From Siphonodentalium dalli (Eukaryota > Mollusca > Scaphopoda > Gadilida > Siphonodentaliidae), in contig CP136061.1 in the NCBI GenBank assembly GCA_032622095.1, positions 90,931,845 to 90,995,844 on the forward strand: a DNA stretch of 64,000 bases. Reading direction: 5' to 3'. The notes beneath the pieces were generated by a model, which saw only the letters and a program-made list of their open reading frames with translations, searched no databases and had not been told where the DNA came from. Below, piece after piece: positions 1 through 11,895 of the stretch. A program made the position numbers and the translations under genes. Within the stretch, counting starts at the first letter, position 1. Each line of letters opens with the position of its first letter.

Positions 1-400
1 AGAAATTGACATGATTCTAAGTCGAAAAATGCCCATAACTCTAGCAAAAATGGGCTGATTGTACTTATATTCGAACTTGTCCTGTATTTCGAGCTGATAA
101 ACGCACATTCCAAATTTGGTTCAGATATGATCACACAATCATAAGTATTCCGGAAACCAGATAATTACTTGATTCTAAGTAAAAAAAAGGGCCATAACTC
201 TCGCAAAAATGGGCAAATGGGGCAAACCCATATTCGAACTTGACCTGTATTTTGGTCTGATAAACTCACCTATGAAATTTGCTTTTGATCTAATAACTGA
301 AACTACAGTTATAATCCGGAAACCATTTCCGGACGCACACACGCATGGACAGATGGACATACGGGCGGACGGACGGACACCGGTTATTTTTATAGTCCCC
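1..400. repeat. Two-unit tandem repeat with 'CCATAACTC' motif
   Basis: Two copies of a unit of about 157 bp start near 21 and 176. Each has 'CCATAACTC', then 'GCAAAAATGGGC', then a block containing 'TATTCGAACTTG' and 'CCTGTATTT'. The array ends in a 'GGACGGACGGAC' stretch near 365 and 'TATAGTCCCCC' near 393. The short open frames across it (209-532 plus, 360-175 minus) follow from the repeat and are not called as genes. Similar modules, in the opposite sense, lie at 44.6 kb and 49.7-50.2 kb. I have seen this style in marine invertebrate sequence but cannot name the family. Confidence 0.7.
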
Positions 401-1190
401 CGAAATGTGTGTTCATTCTATCGGTTGTCGCTTTGTCATTTCCGTAGTTACTATTATTCTTTACAGAAACTAAACATGGGCACGGGCGCTTTGCATGCAT
501 TCGCCGAGCATATCGCTAACTATGATCCGTAAATAATAAAATTTAGTACACAATAATCACGGCAATCATAAGTCTATCACTTTACTGCGAGTGGCAAGTA
601 GTTCTCACAATCATTAATCAGTGAGCATTTAGATGTATGTGGGGGGGAAGACGGTTCTCAGTTTATCCATTTTATGAAATGGCACAAGACAGCCTACAAC
701 AGAGACTTGGAATGGAATCATATATATTAGGAACTGATGAGGCATCCAATATGGCAGATTAACTGATACATGAATTTAGTAAGCTCATAAAGTTATAAAA
801 GCAATAAACCAGGCACACTACACAGGAACCTCACTGAATATAGGTAAGTGTTATGACATATAGGTATGCATATCGATAAGTGTTATGACATAATTGTGCC
901 AATAATATTGAAAGGAAATAAATATATGGAAAATATCAGTGTAATAATATGTAATTATATGACTAATGTCGATTCAATATGAAGCCACAAAATAGAGCTG
1001 CTGCTCCTTAGACAAAATAGAAACGAGCACTGAGTATATAGAGTGACTGCCCTTAGATCGATGGAACTGTTTCATTTAGTTGAGATCAGATAATTTTTAT
1101 AAATTAAAATGATCATCGTTATGTACTGCGGGTTATGTCTCTCCCATCACCAGAATAAAACAGGTGACGAAAACACGCGCGTAATTAAGC
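401..1190. other. No recognised feature
   Basis: AT-rich sequence with a short direct repeat near 842-890 ('AAGTGTTATGACATA' twice). No gene, RNA or clear transposon was seen. Confidence 0.5.
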
Positions 1191-1259
1191 TTGGGCTGGC
1201 AAAGATATCAAACTATTTTCTTGTTGAGAAATCAGTTCCAGGTTAAAAATGTGGTACTC

Positions 1260-1687
1260 AAGCCCAGTCAAACGAACAATCTATCTATCTATCTCTATCT
1301 AGAATTACCTGTCAACTCCCTTTTCGGGCATTACAGACAGGGTCCAGGTCTCGACTGTGGTCGGTGCTTTGGTGGGCTACTCTAACCTACAGCCGGGTTC
1401 TTTAACGTCCACATAGTCACCCATGTACACGGTCAGCCATTTATGTCCGCTCCCGATCCGACAGCGTACCACACTCACGACAACATACCTGGACATGATG
1501 TCGCCGTGAAGGGAAGTCAGTTTTGTATTTCGGATATATATTGTGTGATCACGAATGAGACTTTTCAGTCATACAACGTGGTAATCTGACCAAGTTTGGA
1601 TTTTTGTCAGAATACCCGACCGGGAATCGATCCCCGGACCTTTAGCACGAGAGACCAGTACGCTATCCACTCGGCCACTGACTTCAG
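1260..1687 (-). mobile_element. tRNA-derived SINE (probable)
   Basis: Read on the minus strand, 1683-1611 looks like a tRNA. It has an A-box-like 'TGGCCGAGTGG', an anticodon-arm-like middle, and a B-box-like 'GGATCGATTCC' with flanking T-arm pairs CCGGG/CCCGG. A tRNA-unrelated body of about 300 bp follows, with 'GACGTTAAAGAACCC', then a GATA-type microsatellite tail at about 1283-1304. Head, body and simple tail are the expected SINE plan. The acceptor stem is not intact, so this is not a working tRNA gene. The 64-codon plus frame at 1191-1385 is an artefact of the body. Confidence 0.6.
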
Positions 1688-1934
1688 AGTGCATAATTAG
1701 AGACTATAGACTTTAATCCCCATTTAGGACGTAAATATAGCAGTGTTATCAAACTAAATATACATCAATCGCGAAAGTGGGCCTCCAAGCAACCCATTCC
1801 TTGGTTATAGAAAATAGACAGAGGTCATTAAATGAACAAAACAACACACAATAATGAGAATGTAACAGCATAATGTATAATGTACACACGAACTTAGTGG
1901 TCTAAATATAGTCAACGTCTTCCTAATGTAGCAT

Positions 1935-2045
1935 ATTCATGATGATGATGATCATCATCATCATCGTCCTCATAATCGTCATCATCATGATCATGATCAT
2001 GATCATAATAAGCATCATCATCATTATCATCATTACCGTCATCTG
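1935..2045. repeat. GAT/ATC microsatellite with strand switches
   Basis: Imperfect trinucleotide run mixing GAT, ATC, CATCAT and TGATCA units. Because units of both orientations occur, it contains short palindromes such as 'ATGATCATGATCAT'. Confidence 0.9.
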
Positions 2046-3303
2046 CTGATTCCAGAGAGGTCTGACATCGACCATTGCGCTGTGATGATTATGTGATACC
2101 GGTAGATTCAGATTATATTCTGAATATTAAAACCGATATTCATATCGTGCATGTAATGACTAAAATCGAAACAGTACCCAATGTCCACAGCTTGTACGCT
2201 GTAAAGGTGATATAAATGATCTATGCCCAGGGTGAAGTTATGGCAATTTTGATTGTGTAATTTGTATCCATATGTTTTGTATCAAGATCATTAACGACCC
2301 ATCTGTTATCTGTTTTGTTCGATATACGGAACATACATATCTTATCTAGGTCCAAAACTACACCAGTTTCTTTTTTTGGATGACTGCATGGTATTTATTT
2401 TTGGAATTTTCATTTAATCTAAAGATTGAAATATTTCCAAGAAAGCCAAAATGTTACTATGTTATCCGAAATGCCAACATAATTAGTGGTGAGTTCTTGA
2501 AGAATCAAACATACAGTTTGTACTCTACCGAAATTGCACAGCCATAATTCATTAGGTTGTACTACATCTTTATAGTCAAATTTAATTGTTTTAAACTACG
2601 TACTTGGAACTGGAAAGCTTTAGTAAATATCAGGATATTATCCTCGGGAAATACTTTGAGTTCATCTAAATTTAATTAGCTTAATAACGTTGTGTTACAT
2701 CCATAACAGGACATTGGAGTTTGACTTTGTTTTAAAGTCTCAATTATGTTATTACATAAACATTACATCAGGTGAACATTTATTAGTTTTGAGCATTCGG
2801 TCTGTTATATTCCCAGTTAGCTGCTTGGTGGTAACACCTTGATTCTTTTCTTCAAGTAGCAAAACATTTTCCTTATAGCATGGAAATGGCTGGTGAAATA
2901 TTCGGTTGTTTCAAAGGGAAAAGATAAAAGACAAACATTCATTGATGTCAAAATCAGCCTGGAACTACACATATATTTATAAACTGCTGAACTGTATATG
3001 AGAATATCTGATCTTAATTATGTCTGTTGCTTTACACATTATATGCATTTGGCAGTTCCTGATACTGTTAAATATGTTGATACATGAATCAATCATATTC
3101 TAGTTTATAAACAATGGGCGCCTCATAAACGTGTCCGTGTTTGTCTGGTGTTTAACAACGTGTATGGCTTGGCTGTATTTTTGACCTAAACACATCGACA
3201 CATCAACTGAACACATTACATTGTTTATAACCTAAATGCCATGATACTATAATGTGTGAATATTCTAAGCATTCAATGCGTTTAACGACACATGCATGGT
3301 GTT
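2046..3303. other. No recognised feature
   Basis: AT-rich DNA with no open frame above 60 codons, no obvious repeat and no recognised exon. It could be intron or intergenic. Confidence 0.5.
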
Positions 3304-4910
3304 TACACTGTTAGAAAAATGCCCGTCGCTTTAATGGTTTCATACCGCGCAACATCGCTGCCAACTTTGGACCGTTAAACATACGGTCAGGCTGTAGCAT
3401 GTTTCGCGGTACAAAACGGTTTAAGTAACTGGCAGACTGTAACCAGTAACAGTCAGACCGTTATATTTTTTACGGTTCAACACCGTTTAATTAATATCAA
3501 GACCGTAACTAATAACTCTGATGAATGGTGTTTTTGACGGGTCACCACCAATATTTTGCTCTTAATTTGCTAATTAGCCCGTGGTAATTGCGACATAAAG
3601 GAAGAACGATACATCACAGTTGAAACTCAACTTATGTACCCTTAAACGTGAAACATCTTAATTATATAATTTTTGGTAAGATGTAAGGCGTGAAATTGTC
3701 CAGTCACTTTGAAACACAGTTTCTGTTTTAACAGGTGAATGCGTATATCACGACAATATATCACAGCTAGTTGGGATTGAAACATTCAAGACAACAGTAA
3801 AGCCCGTGATATGTTGATAACTATGCGTTATGGTTTGGCGACAACATTCTTCTATGTGGTCCAACATTTTTCGATGAAATTTGATAACGTGATACATCAA
3901 ACTGTGTATACTAGTATAACAACACCTAGTATCCAGTGAGTCAGCCAAAGATAGTTTGATAAGAATGTCCAACCAATAGTGGACTCCCGGTCTGTAAATT
4001 GTCGTAATAGCTGGGCGATAACAATGTCTCATATCCACACGGTTCAATGAAAATTGACGAAAAATCGTCCGTGTAATTGTAATAGTTGTACTCGTAAGTT
4101 GGAATTGTATAGACATGATAGCCCCCGTCACTGCGCGGCATCAGTTCATTATTTACCGTGCTGTTGTTGACACTGAAGCTCTTGTGAATTACTCTGGTGC
4201 GTACAGTTTATCCTCTCGTGTAGATGTACATGTATGTGCTTCAAAACTATCAGAACACTGTCAACTGGATTGAATGGTCAAGTAAAAACTGGCAACACTG
4301 ACCACATTCTAATAGTAATAGCTGTTGTTGTTGTTATTATTGTCACTATTGGTTGACATCGAAGCTCCTGTGAATTACTCTAGCAAGTGTACCTGTATCA
4401 TATTGTGTCAGTAAATGTATCTGTGTTTTGACAGTCATAGCCGACAGCTCGAAATGGCACATCGAAGACAACCCAGCTGTCACAATTTAGTGGAAAATAT
4501 CAATGATTTAGCCGGTTTTCGCATCTTTGGAACCGAAGTCAGACAGTTTTAACATTAGTCCACAACTTTAGAGATCACATTTTCCCAAAAAAAAAACAGT
4601 TGTGTTTTTTTTCAGCGTGGCGATGACACAGAGAAAGAAATTCGTGAGTGATAAAAGTAACAGCAGTTAATAATAAATAATAAATATCAAGTCAGATGCA
4701 GTCACACTGTATGGAGTCACAATATAATTTGGTCGCCGATAAATATATTGTTGATTTTGACGGCTTGCACTTGGAAACACGCACATTTTTAACTTTGAGG
4801 GGCGCACAAAACAATGGTGATTCACCGTACAACTGATGATGAAACGGTATGGGATCGTCGGATTACGACGTTCTGACACCGTCAAACTTACAGTATTTTC
4901 TAAGAGTGTA
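3304..4910. mobile_element. 1.6 kb inverted-terminal DNA element (copy A)
   Basis: The ends are inverted repeats: 'TACACTGTTAGAAAA' at 3304 and 'TTTTCTAAGAGTGTA' ending at 4910, differing at one base. The first 250 bp are packed with ACGGT/ACCGT pentamers in both orientations, and the last 120 bp contain more ('ACGGTATGGGATCGTC'). Such subterminal motif arrays are typical of transposase-binding regions, though none has been shown here. The 3640-4900 part is repeated at 8020-9940 and the first 280 bp at 5955-6240. Minus-strand frames at 4131-3748 and 5020-4667 are unrecognised and not conserved as protein between copies. Superfamily is undetermined because no clear target-site duplication was found. 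Confidence 0.65.
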
Positions 4911-5519
4911 GGTAATAAGCACATCGATACGTTAGCTCCCAATTGCCACGTTAACGTTATGCGTTTATTCCTTAAACGAATTGTTTTGTCAAGACCTGCA
5001 GTCTCGGATTTCGCTTTCAAACGACGGTTTAAACCTAGATGTTTGCATACACCAGGTTTAAACAGGGGATGGCGAATCCGGCCCAGTTGATGTTTAGGTA
5101 ATAAACGTTATATTAAAATAATAAATGCCTTGACGCGCGTATAATGTGTAACATAATTGCGTTGCAGACGGTGTTGAGATCCTAAACACATGTGTTACAG
5201 TTCACTTGATAGGGTCGGCATCCGGCCCTATAATCATCTAGAACTTGGCCGCAATATTTAAGGGGCACGTTATATTATGTACATGTACCACAATTTAAAT
5301 TGATTAGTTCAGCCCTACATAACATAAATAATGCAAAAATAGCATACGCAGATCTAGTTAGGACAGAACACAATACCTAATGGAGGAAACAAAATGATAG
5401 GTTTTGACTGCGGGACATTTTGTATGTATGTTTGTATGTACTTCCTCTCATATACATGGATGCACCTATATGTTGACCGTCCAATATTCGATGCAGGGGC
5501 AATCGCGGAATTTTCGAAT

Positions 5520-5930
5520 TACATGGGAAAATTTGAACATATGAACCTATGTGAATATCTGGGTCCAATGTAAATATACCACGAGGATATGTTGAAGTAT
5601 AAATATATTATTATTATGTCTGTAAAATTAATTGCTGCTATAGTATATGTTATATTTAAGAATCTCGTCATCAATTGTATTTTGTGCTTTGGTTCTTGGC
5701 ATCTACACGGTAGCTGCTCAAATCAGCGTCTATATCGGCTGGGTTAAACGATATGGACACCGGTTCTAATGACATGGGCGTTTATAAACCTTGGTATCAG
5801 TTACCAACATATCCTCGTGCTAACATGTTCATATTGGACCCGAACCTAAATATACACATATGTTCATATTCGACATTTGATTCTGAAATACATGTAAGCC
5901 CATAGTCGACTTATATCAGTTATTCGTTGA
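5520..5930. repeat. Inverted-repeat element, 'AGGATATGTTGAAGT' family
   Basis: The left arm near 5530-5600 reads 'GGTCCAATGTAAATATACC' followed by 'ACGAGGATATGTTGAAG'. The opposite orientation appears at about 5800-5860. The family has related members at 13.03-13.63, 17.41-17.87 and 28.16-28.67 kb, which share 'TGATTCTGAAATA'-type blocks. No coding content was recognised. Confidence 0.5.
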
Positions 5931-5954
5931 ATGTATTTTTCCAAATAATGCCAC

Positions 5955-6240
5955 TACACTGTTAGAAAAAAGACAGTCACTCTAACGGTCTGAGACCGCG
6001 CAACATCGCTGCCAACATTTGACCTTTAAACATACGGACAGGCCGTAGCATGTTCCACGGTATAAAACCGTTTAAGTAACTGGCAGACCGTAACCAGTAA
6101 CTGTCAGACAGTTGTATTTTGTACGGTATCAATTAATATCGAGACCGTAACTAATAAAGGTCGGACCAGTGGTATTTTTCATGGGTCAACACCAATTGGT
6201 TGCTCTTAATTTGCTAATTCACCATAGAATTAGCCAGGTT
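5955..6240 (+). mobile_element. Truncated copy B of the ACGGT element
   Basis: It starts with the same terminus 'TACACTGTTAGAAAAA' and repeats the ACGGT-rich subterminal region of 3304-3560, including 'GCGCAACATCGCTGCCAAC'. It then loses similarity near 'GCTCTTAATTTGCTAATT'. It keeps one end only. Confidence 0.7.
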
Positions 6241-6814
6241 CCAATGGTGACAATATGATTGCCCGATAGGCATTACGATTCATGTGTTTTTGAATCGAAA
6301 CTAGTATTATTCGTAACTGAAAAATACATCTTAGTTATTATCTTACGATCATAGTTTTTATGAAATGTAAATCCTCAATGCATAAAGTGATAGACAATAC
6401 TTATGAAACTTTGCAGTTTTGCAGAGGATCAAGCTTGTTATCTGCCTCGTAGAATTTAATCAGGAAAAAGGCTGAGCACGCGTAATGTGTTCGCCTTTCA
6501 CTAACTACTGTATAAATATGGCTGTAAATAAAAAACGATACTAGTAATAGCTGATAAGCCAACCGATCACTATGCAGTTATGAGTAATACTAATTTCGAC
6601 CATTATAAAACATGAATCGGCATGCGTTTTTAACACGTTCACTGTTGAAAACCAATGGGTAATTCCATCCCGTATGCTAACATGGGATTGCATGTTTTGT
6701 CGATAGGAGTTGATGTATTACGTATATGTAAGAGTGATGGTTCGACCAATATCGGGTTATACGATGCTGAAACATGTCATAAGGCTACTTACTACAATAT
6801 AACTCGTAGTCGGC
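6241..6814. other. No recognised feature
   Basis: AT-rich sequence between the truncated repeat and the 6.8 kb hairpin. A 72-codon frame at 6655-6873 runs into the hairpin and has no recognisable domain. Confidence 0.45.
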
Positions 6815-7083
6815 AACTGGGATGGAATTTATCAGTGTTTCATCGCTGGTGCCAGCTACGAGTTATCTCGTAGGTAAATACAATTACGTTTTCAACGACT
6901 TATATGACGAAGAGTGGTATACAGGTACAAGCATACCGTGTATAAGATGCAGTAAATGCATTTATATACAATCATCGGTACACTCTACGTCGCCTAAGAC
7001 GTCGAAAACGTAATATGTATTTACCTACGAGATAACTCGTAGCTGGCACCAGCGATGACCACTGGTAAATTCGGTCCCAGGTG
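6815..7083. mobile_element. Hairpin MITE of about 270 bp
   Basis: The inner arms match closely in inverted orientation: 'CATCGCTGGTGCCAGCTACG' from 6841 and its complement ending at 7057. They continue through 'AGTTATCTCGTAGGTAAATA' and 'ACGTTTTC'. Outer arms with weaker matching extend it to about 6815 and 7083. 'CGAGTTAACTCGTAG' blocks at 7870-7945 look like a related fragment. Non-coding. Confidence 0.7.
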
Positions 7084-8019
7084 CTTTATAAAACATTTCA
7101 ACATAATATAACCCAATTTTGGTCGAGTAAAGTTCTATAAAACATGATAAATGCATTTACACACTTGTACATCCATTGCCAGGGAAATGAACTTAATTGC
7201 GTGCATGATTAAACAAGCCACATGTATCCGCTTGTGCATAGACTTGATGTAGAGCTAGCTCGAGTTTCCAGCAGCCTCTGACACTATATCCGAATTCTTC
7301 TACTGTCAGAATGTATCCAGTTATAAGTATGAGATGTGTAATAAACATAGAACTACAGCCGATAATAAGATTTGTTAGAATTTAGACATAAGAGCACTCA
7401 AGCGGGGCGCTGATTTCTAAATATTCTCAACATACATGTATGTGTTGTTCTCTTACATGTTACACAACCAAGTTTAGATATTTAGTGGACCATTGAGTGG
7501 CTTGCACCCATCCATCAAACAATAGAGTGTATTATCACTATATAGCCAAAAGCTTCAAATGAAACCTGAACAGTCTAGAGCTAATTGATTATTGATGTAT
7601 GCAACGAACGCCCTGTAGAATATCCGGGAAAGGCCTATTTGCACGTGACTACCATGGGTCAGTGACGTGCAGAAGAGGTCCTGGTAAAATGGAGTGTCAT
7701 CACAAAATTTCAAACTGCACCCCACCCTTGGTCGGAATGTAGGAATCGTTGTATCTCAAGTCATTGTAATTATACATATACAACCAATCAATGTGATCAT
7801 TGGGCATGGATTGACGCATAAACTAACATTGCTCTTGGTTTATGTTGTTATTTATGTGGTATTGACATCACTGCGAGTTAACTCATAGTAGCAGTCCCCA
7901 TGCAACCGTTTACTACGAGTTAACTCGTAGTGAACTCGTAGTGGCAGTCAACGTGTTAAGACATAAAAAGAACAAAGCTACATGTTTCAAACTCAAATTT
8001 GTGTACATGTAAAAGTAAA
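7084..8019. other. Mostly unassigned; small 'CGAGTTAACTCGTAG' fragment
   Basis: Nothing recognised except two or three copies of 'CGAGTTAACTCGTAG'-like palindromic blocks at 7870-7945, related to the 6.8 kb hairpin. Confidence 0.45.
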
Positions 8020-9940
8020 ATATCTTAATGGCATACTTTTTGGTAACATGTAAGGCATGAAATTGTCCAGTCACTTGTAAACACTGTTTTTGTTTTAACA
8101 TGTGAATCCGTACATCACGACAATATAGTACCAGTCAGAAGAAGTGGTATTTTTAGGCGCACATTTATTGCGATATTGAGCGTGCTTAATTTCGAAAAAG
8201 GCGTGATTATAGCACAATACCAAAAATCTGTCGCGCTTATTATTGCAACATTGAACGCGAAATATTGCGATACTAAGCGCGCTAGTTTCATACAGACCCG
8301 GTAGTGTTATATTTATATTAGATACATTCTGTGCATATAGTGTACATATAGTGTACATACCGGTATAGCATTTACAACTATAATTATATACATATCTAAA
8401 GCATTGTCTCTATTTATACAATAAACAATATAAAAGAAGCAATAATTTGATTTAAATGTCACAATTTGAGCGCAAGATGTCGCAATATTAAGCGCAAAAT
8501 ATTGAGATATTAAGCGCAAAAATATTGCAATAATATCACAAGCGAGATGCTTGTAAGCGTTTCCACTTGCAATATTATTGCAATATTGTGCGCTCAAATA
8601 GCGCGCTTAATATACCACATCTTTTGACTGGTACTCTATTATATCAATAACAGCTAGTTGGGATTGGGACCTTCAAGACAACAGCAGATCCCATAATAAC
8701 TGTGCGCGATGACTTGGCGACAATGTTCTCCTGTAGTCGCATATTTTCCATGAATTTTTAAAGCATGATGCATCAAACTGTAGGCCAATACTGGTATCAC
8801 GACACGTAGTATCAATATCAGTGAGTCAGCCAAAGATAGTTTGATAAGAACATCCAACCAATAGTGTACTCCCGGTAAATTGTCGTAATAACTTGACGAT
8901 AACATGGCGAATGATGACAATGTTTCATATCCACACGTTTCAATGAACATTGATGAACACGGGATGAATTGGTCCGTGTAATTGTAAGGATGGAATTGTA
9001 GATATGTGATCATCCGTCACTGCGCGGCGTCAGTTCATTGTTTACAGTGTTGTTGTTGACATTGAAGCTCTTGTGAATTATAATGGTGCGTACAGTACAT
9101 GTACATGTATATCATCTCTTGTAAATGTACATGCATGTGCTTTGAAACAATCAGATTCAGAACACTGTCAACTGGATTGTCAACATTCTAATAGTAATAG
9201 CTGCTCGTTGTTGTTATTATTGTCACTATTGATTAACATCGAAGCTCGTGTTAATTGTACCTGTATCATCTTGTGTCAGTAAATGTGCCAGTGTGTTGAT
9301 GCTAAGTCACAACATTGTCAATGTCAACATCAACACTGAGTCGAATGAAGTCCGGTTACAGCGTCGGACCCTGGATCATGCCACGATTGATTGGCATGAA
9401 TCTCTACTGTCGAATTTAGTGGAAATTGTCAATGATTAAGTCGGTTTTCGCAGAATTGAAACTTGTCCGGTTATCAAAGGAACCGAAATCAGACCGTCTT
9501 AACAAATGTCCACAATTGGAAAGGTAACAGTTTCCCAAAAAACAATAGTAATTTTGCCAACGATAAATGGCGAATAAATGAGGTGAGTCACTGAGTGATA
9601 AAGTGGGAACTTAAGCCCGGAATGAGATTAACGTACTCATGAGTTTACGTATGGACCCGCATAACACAGAATGAATGCCGGATTAATAATACATATTAAA
9701 TATAAGCAGAGTAAGATTCAGTCATACTGTATGGAGTCATTGACCTATATATTATGGTCGCCGATAAATATACTATTGAATTTGAAGGCATGACTTTGAA
9801 TCACGAAAATATTTAATTTAGACAATTTTCATGGGCACATAAAATAACGGTATGGGACCGTCAAACTGATGAAACGGTATGGGACCGTCGATTATGATGG
9901 CCCGAAACCGTCGAACCGACATTGGGCAATGCTCATTTTC
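8020..9940. mobile_element. Copy C of the ACGGT element, split by a MITE
   Basis: This matches 3640-4900 of copy A in the same orientation: 'GTAAGGCATGAAATTGTCCA' near 8050, the 'CAGCTAGTTGGGATTG' block at 8650, and the 'ACGGTATGGGACCGTC' end at 9850-9930. The 5' end and its ACGGT cluster are missing. It is interrupted at 8127-8635. Minus frame 9013-8654 is a repeat-derived frame. Confidence 0.65.
8127..8635. mobile_element. 509 bp MITE with TIRs, inserted in copy C
   Basis: The ends are inverted repeats of about 33 bp: 'AGTACCAGTCAGAAGAAGTG' at the left and 'CTTTTGACTGGTACT' at the right. The body carries many degenerate copies of a motif like 'AATATTGCGATATTAAGCGC' on both strands, and no coding frame. 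Copy A at 3755-3775 ('CGACAATATATCACAGC') gives an approximate pre-insertion site, so insertion followed duplication. The target duplication is blurred by AT-rich flanks. Confidence 0.7.
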
Positions 9941-10840
9941 TCGAGAACAGGCTGGAGCTATTTTCATTTCCAATTCCAAACAAATAACATAATATACAAA
10001 TGACACAGCAATTCAAAATAGAAGTGATACCAAATCGAAACCGGGGTCCGACAACAAGCCCGATTGTGTATAATTATGAAGTATTCTCCCTTACATGCTA
10101 CATTGGTTACGTGGCTCGTTCCCAAATAAGTGATGGAGGGGATAGTTAAGACGGGAAGGGAAATGGTTTTCGAAGAATGGGAGATATATATAACACAGTC
10201 AGAGTTAGGCGTGGAAGAAGAAGGAATGAAATAGTGTCCGGGATAGTAAGAGGGACAGAAAGAAGAGCGGGGGAGAGATAGAGATGGGTGGGAATAAATT
10301 AAAAGACAAGGGTGGGCAGTTGAAACGGTTGTGGGATGAGAGAAGGCGATTTTTCATTAAAAATGGTCTATCTCTTCGTAAACATGTGTTATATAGTTAC
10401 CGGGGTATAAAATATTAGATATGAATCGAAGACCCCTGTCCGGAAATGCTTCTATCGATTAATATTGACAATATTTCAATTGTTTAGCTAACGAACAATA
10501 ATGACAACACACGCTCTATAATAGCGTGACCTCTTTTCATTATTCATGCACGAAGTGATAATACATCGTTCACTCGTTATCCCGAACAGCGAATACAATA
10601 TGTGTTGGCTAATTTACTTTGCAGTAAAGCCGAAAATTATCAATTTCGACTGTGGTGACACGGATACTTTTTAGTTTCGAATTCTTTGCGCGAGTCCTGT
10701 TGCTTTATATAGGTAATGGTGCATTTATTATTAGTAGGAAATATTCTTCACGACTATTGTTCAAATTGCTGAACTATTAAAAGTAAAAATGCCTCATAAT
10801 TTAGCAATTTTGAGCTTTAATAAGGTGCATATAATAAAAA
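9941..10840. other. Purine-rich tract and unassigned DNA
   Basis: From about 10130 to 10340 the plus strand is strongly G+A-rich ('GGGACAGAAAGAAGAGCGGG'). The rest is AT-rich with no recognised feature. Confidence 0.5.
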
Positions 10841-10843
10841 GTA

Positions 10844-11000
10844 TACCTACAGTTTTTTTGTTTGAATACCTGAAACATCACATTCGTGTCAGAAAGAAAT
10901 ATCGACTTTTCACTCTCGGTTTGCAACCGCTCGTGAAAATTCGATATTTCTTTCCCGACACTCATGAGAATATCGGTATTCAAACACAAACTGTAGGTGT
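10844..11000. mobile_element. Hairpin MITE of about 157 bp
   Basis: 'TACCTACAGTTTTTTTG' and 'TTTGAATACC' at the left are mirrored by 'GGTATTCAAACACAAA' and 'CTGTAGGTG' at the right. The inner arms 'GAAAGAAATATCGA' and 'TCGATATTTCTTTC' meet around 10910-10925. The two open frames here (plus 10789-11022, minus 10989-10801) exist because the hairpin is nearly symmetric. Confidence 0.75.
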
Positions 11001-11473
11001 TCTCTATGTCTTTGCTTTATAGGCCTGCTATACAATTTATGTTCATCCATGACACGATACGATACGATTCATTTGCATAAACACCCAACAGAGGCAGTAC
11101 GCTAACAAAACAATAACTTTCACAATAAAGCACTACTTAATATATGCATGTGAACATGACATGTCTAGCTACGTGTATTTTTATTTTGTGATGGTATGCA
11201 TATTATTTATTCAGAACGCTTATCAAAGAATCGAAAATAAAATATGTTTCACCAAGTGTATATTTAAAAGCTCAGTACTTATCATTAACAAGCGGTAACA
11301 GCATTAGCGGGAACATATCAGCTAATTACAAAATGCCAAGCAACCACCGTATCGAATTATGTGATAACTGATGCATAAAACACGATCCTGGTCCATTTTA
11401 AATTCCAACAAAACAACATTTAAAGCTTTAGTAACTTACGTTCATTCGTTAAAGACGTGAAGAAAACTTAATA

Positions 11474-11842
11474 ATGTTCGCTGTAGCGACAAATTTACAC
11501 GACGATAATACGATAACATTGTGGGAATACTACATATGTGTGCAACATATTCTCGCGCAAATACGCACACAATGCGAATGTGACATAGTGAATAGTTGGA
11601 TATTACCAGCCAGTCTGGTGCTATATGATGTCATTCGCAATGAATTTGTTTTCATCAATTCCAAAATCGACTCAATTTATGGAAGTTGGCGAAAGGATGA
11701 ATATTCTTTAAAATGCAAGGTGATTGCAAGAAGATTTGACTATTGGAATCCGAAAAAAATCGACGAGGAAATACTCAATCGTGTACATTCAGATACATTT
11801 GTGTATTATTGTAACATATTGTTTTCTGATATGGAGGAATAA
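11474..11842 (+). CDS. Unrecognised 122-codon ORF
   Basis: An ATG-to-stop frame of mixed composition, without tandem repeats, in otherwise AT-rich DNA. The peptide has aromatic and acidic stretches ('FDYWNPKKIDEEILNRV') and looks more protein-like than neighbouring frames. I recognise no domain, signal peptide or membrane segment. It ends 60 bp before a minisatellite. It could be a small single-exon gene, a transposon remnant or chance. Confidence 0.25.
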   Translation: MFAVATNLHDDNTITLWEYYICVQHILAQIRTQCECDIVNSWILPASLVLYDVIRNEFVFINSKIDSIYGSWRKDEYSLKCKVIARRFDYWNPKKIDEEILNRVHSDTFVYYCNILFSDMEE

Positions 11843-11895
11843 AACTATCTCTATAATTCGTTGACGAAATATACAGAATTGTATCGAATACAACT

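Noticed and set aside
1611-1683. Functional tRNA gene
   Set aside because: The A and B boxes are present but the acceptor stem does not pair and a SINE body follows.
3748-4131. 127-codon minus ORF possibly encoding a transposase
   Set aside because: The second copy (9013-8654) keeps DNA similarity but not one frame; no catalytic motif is visible.
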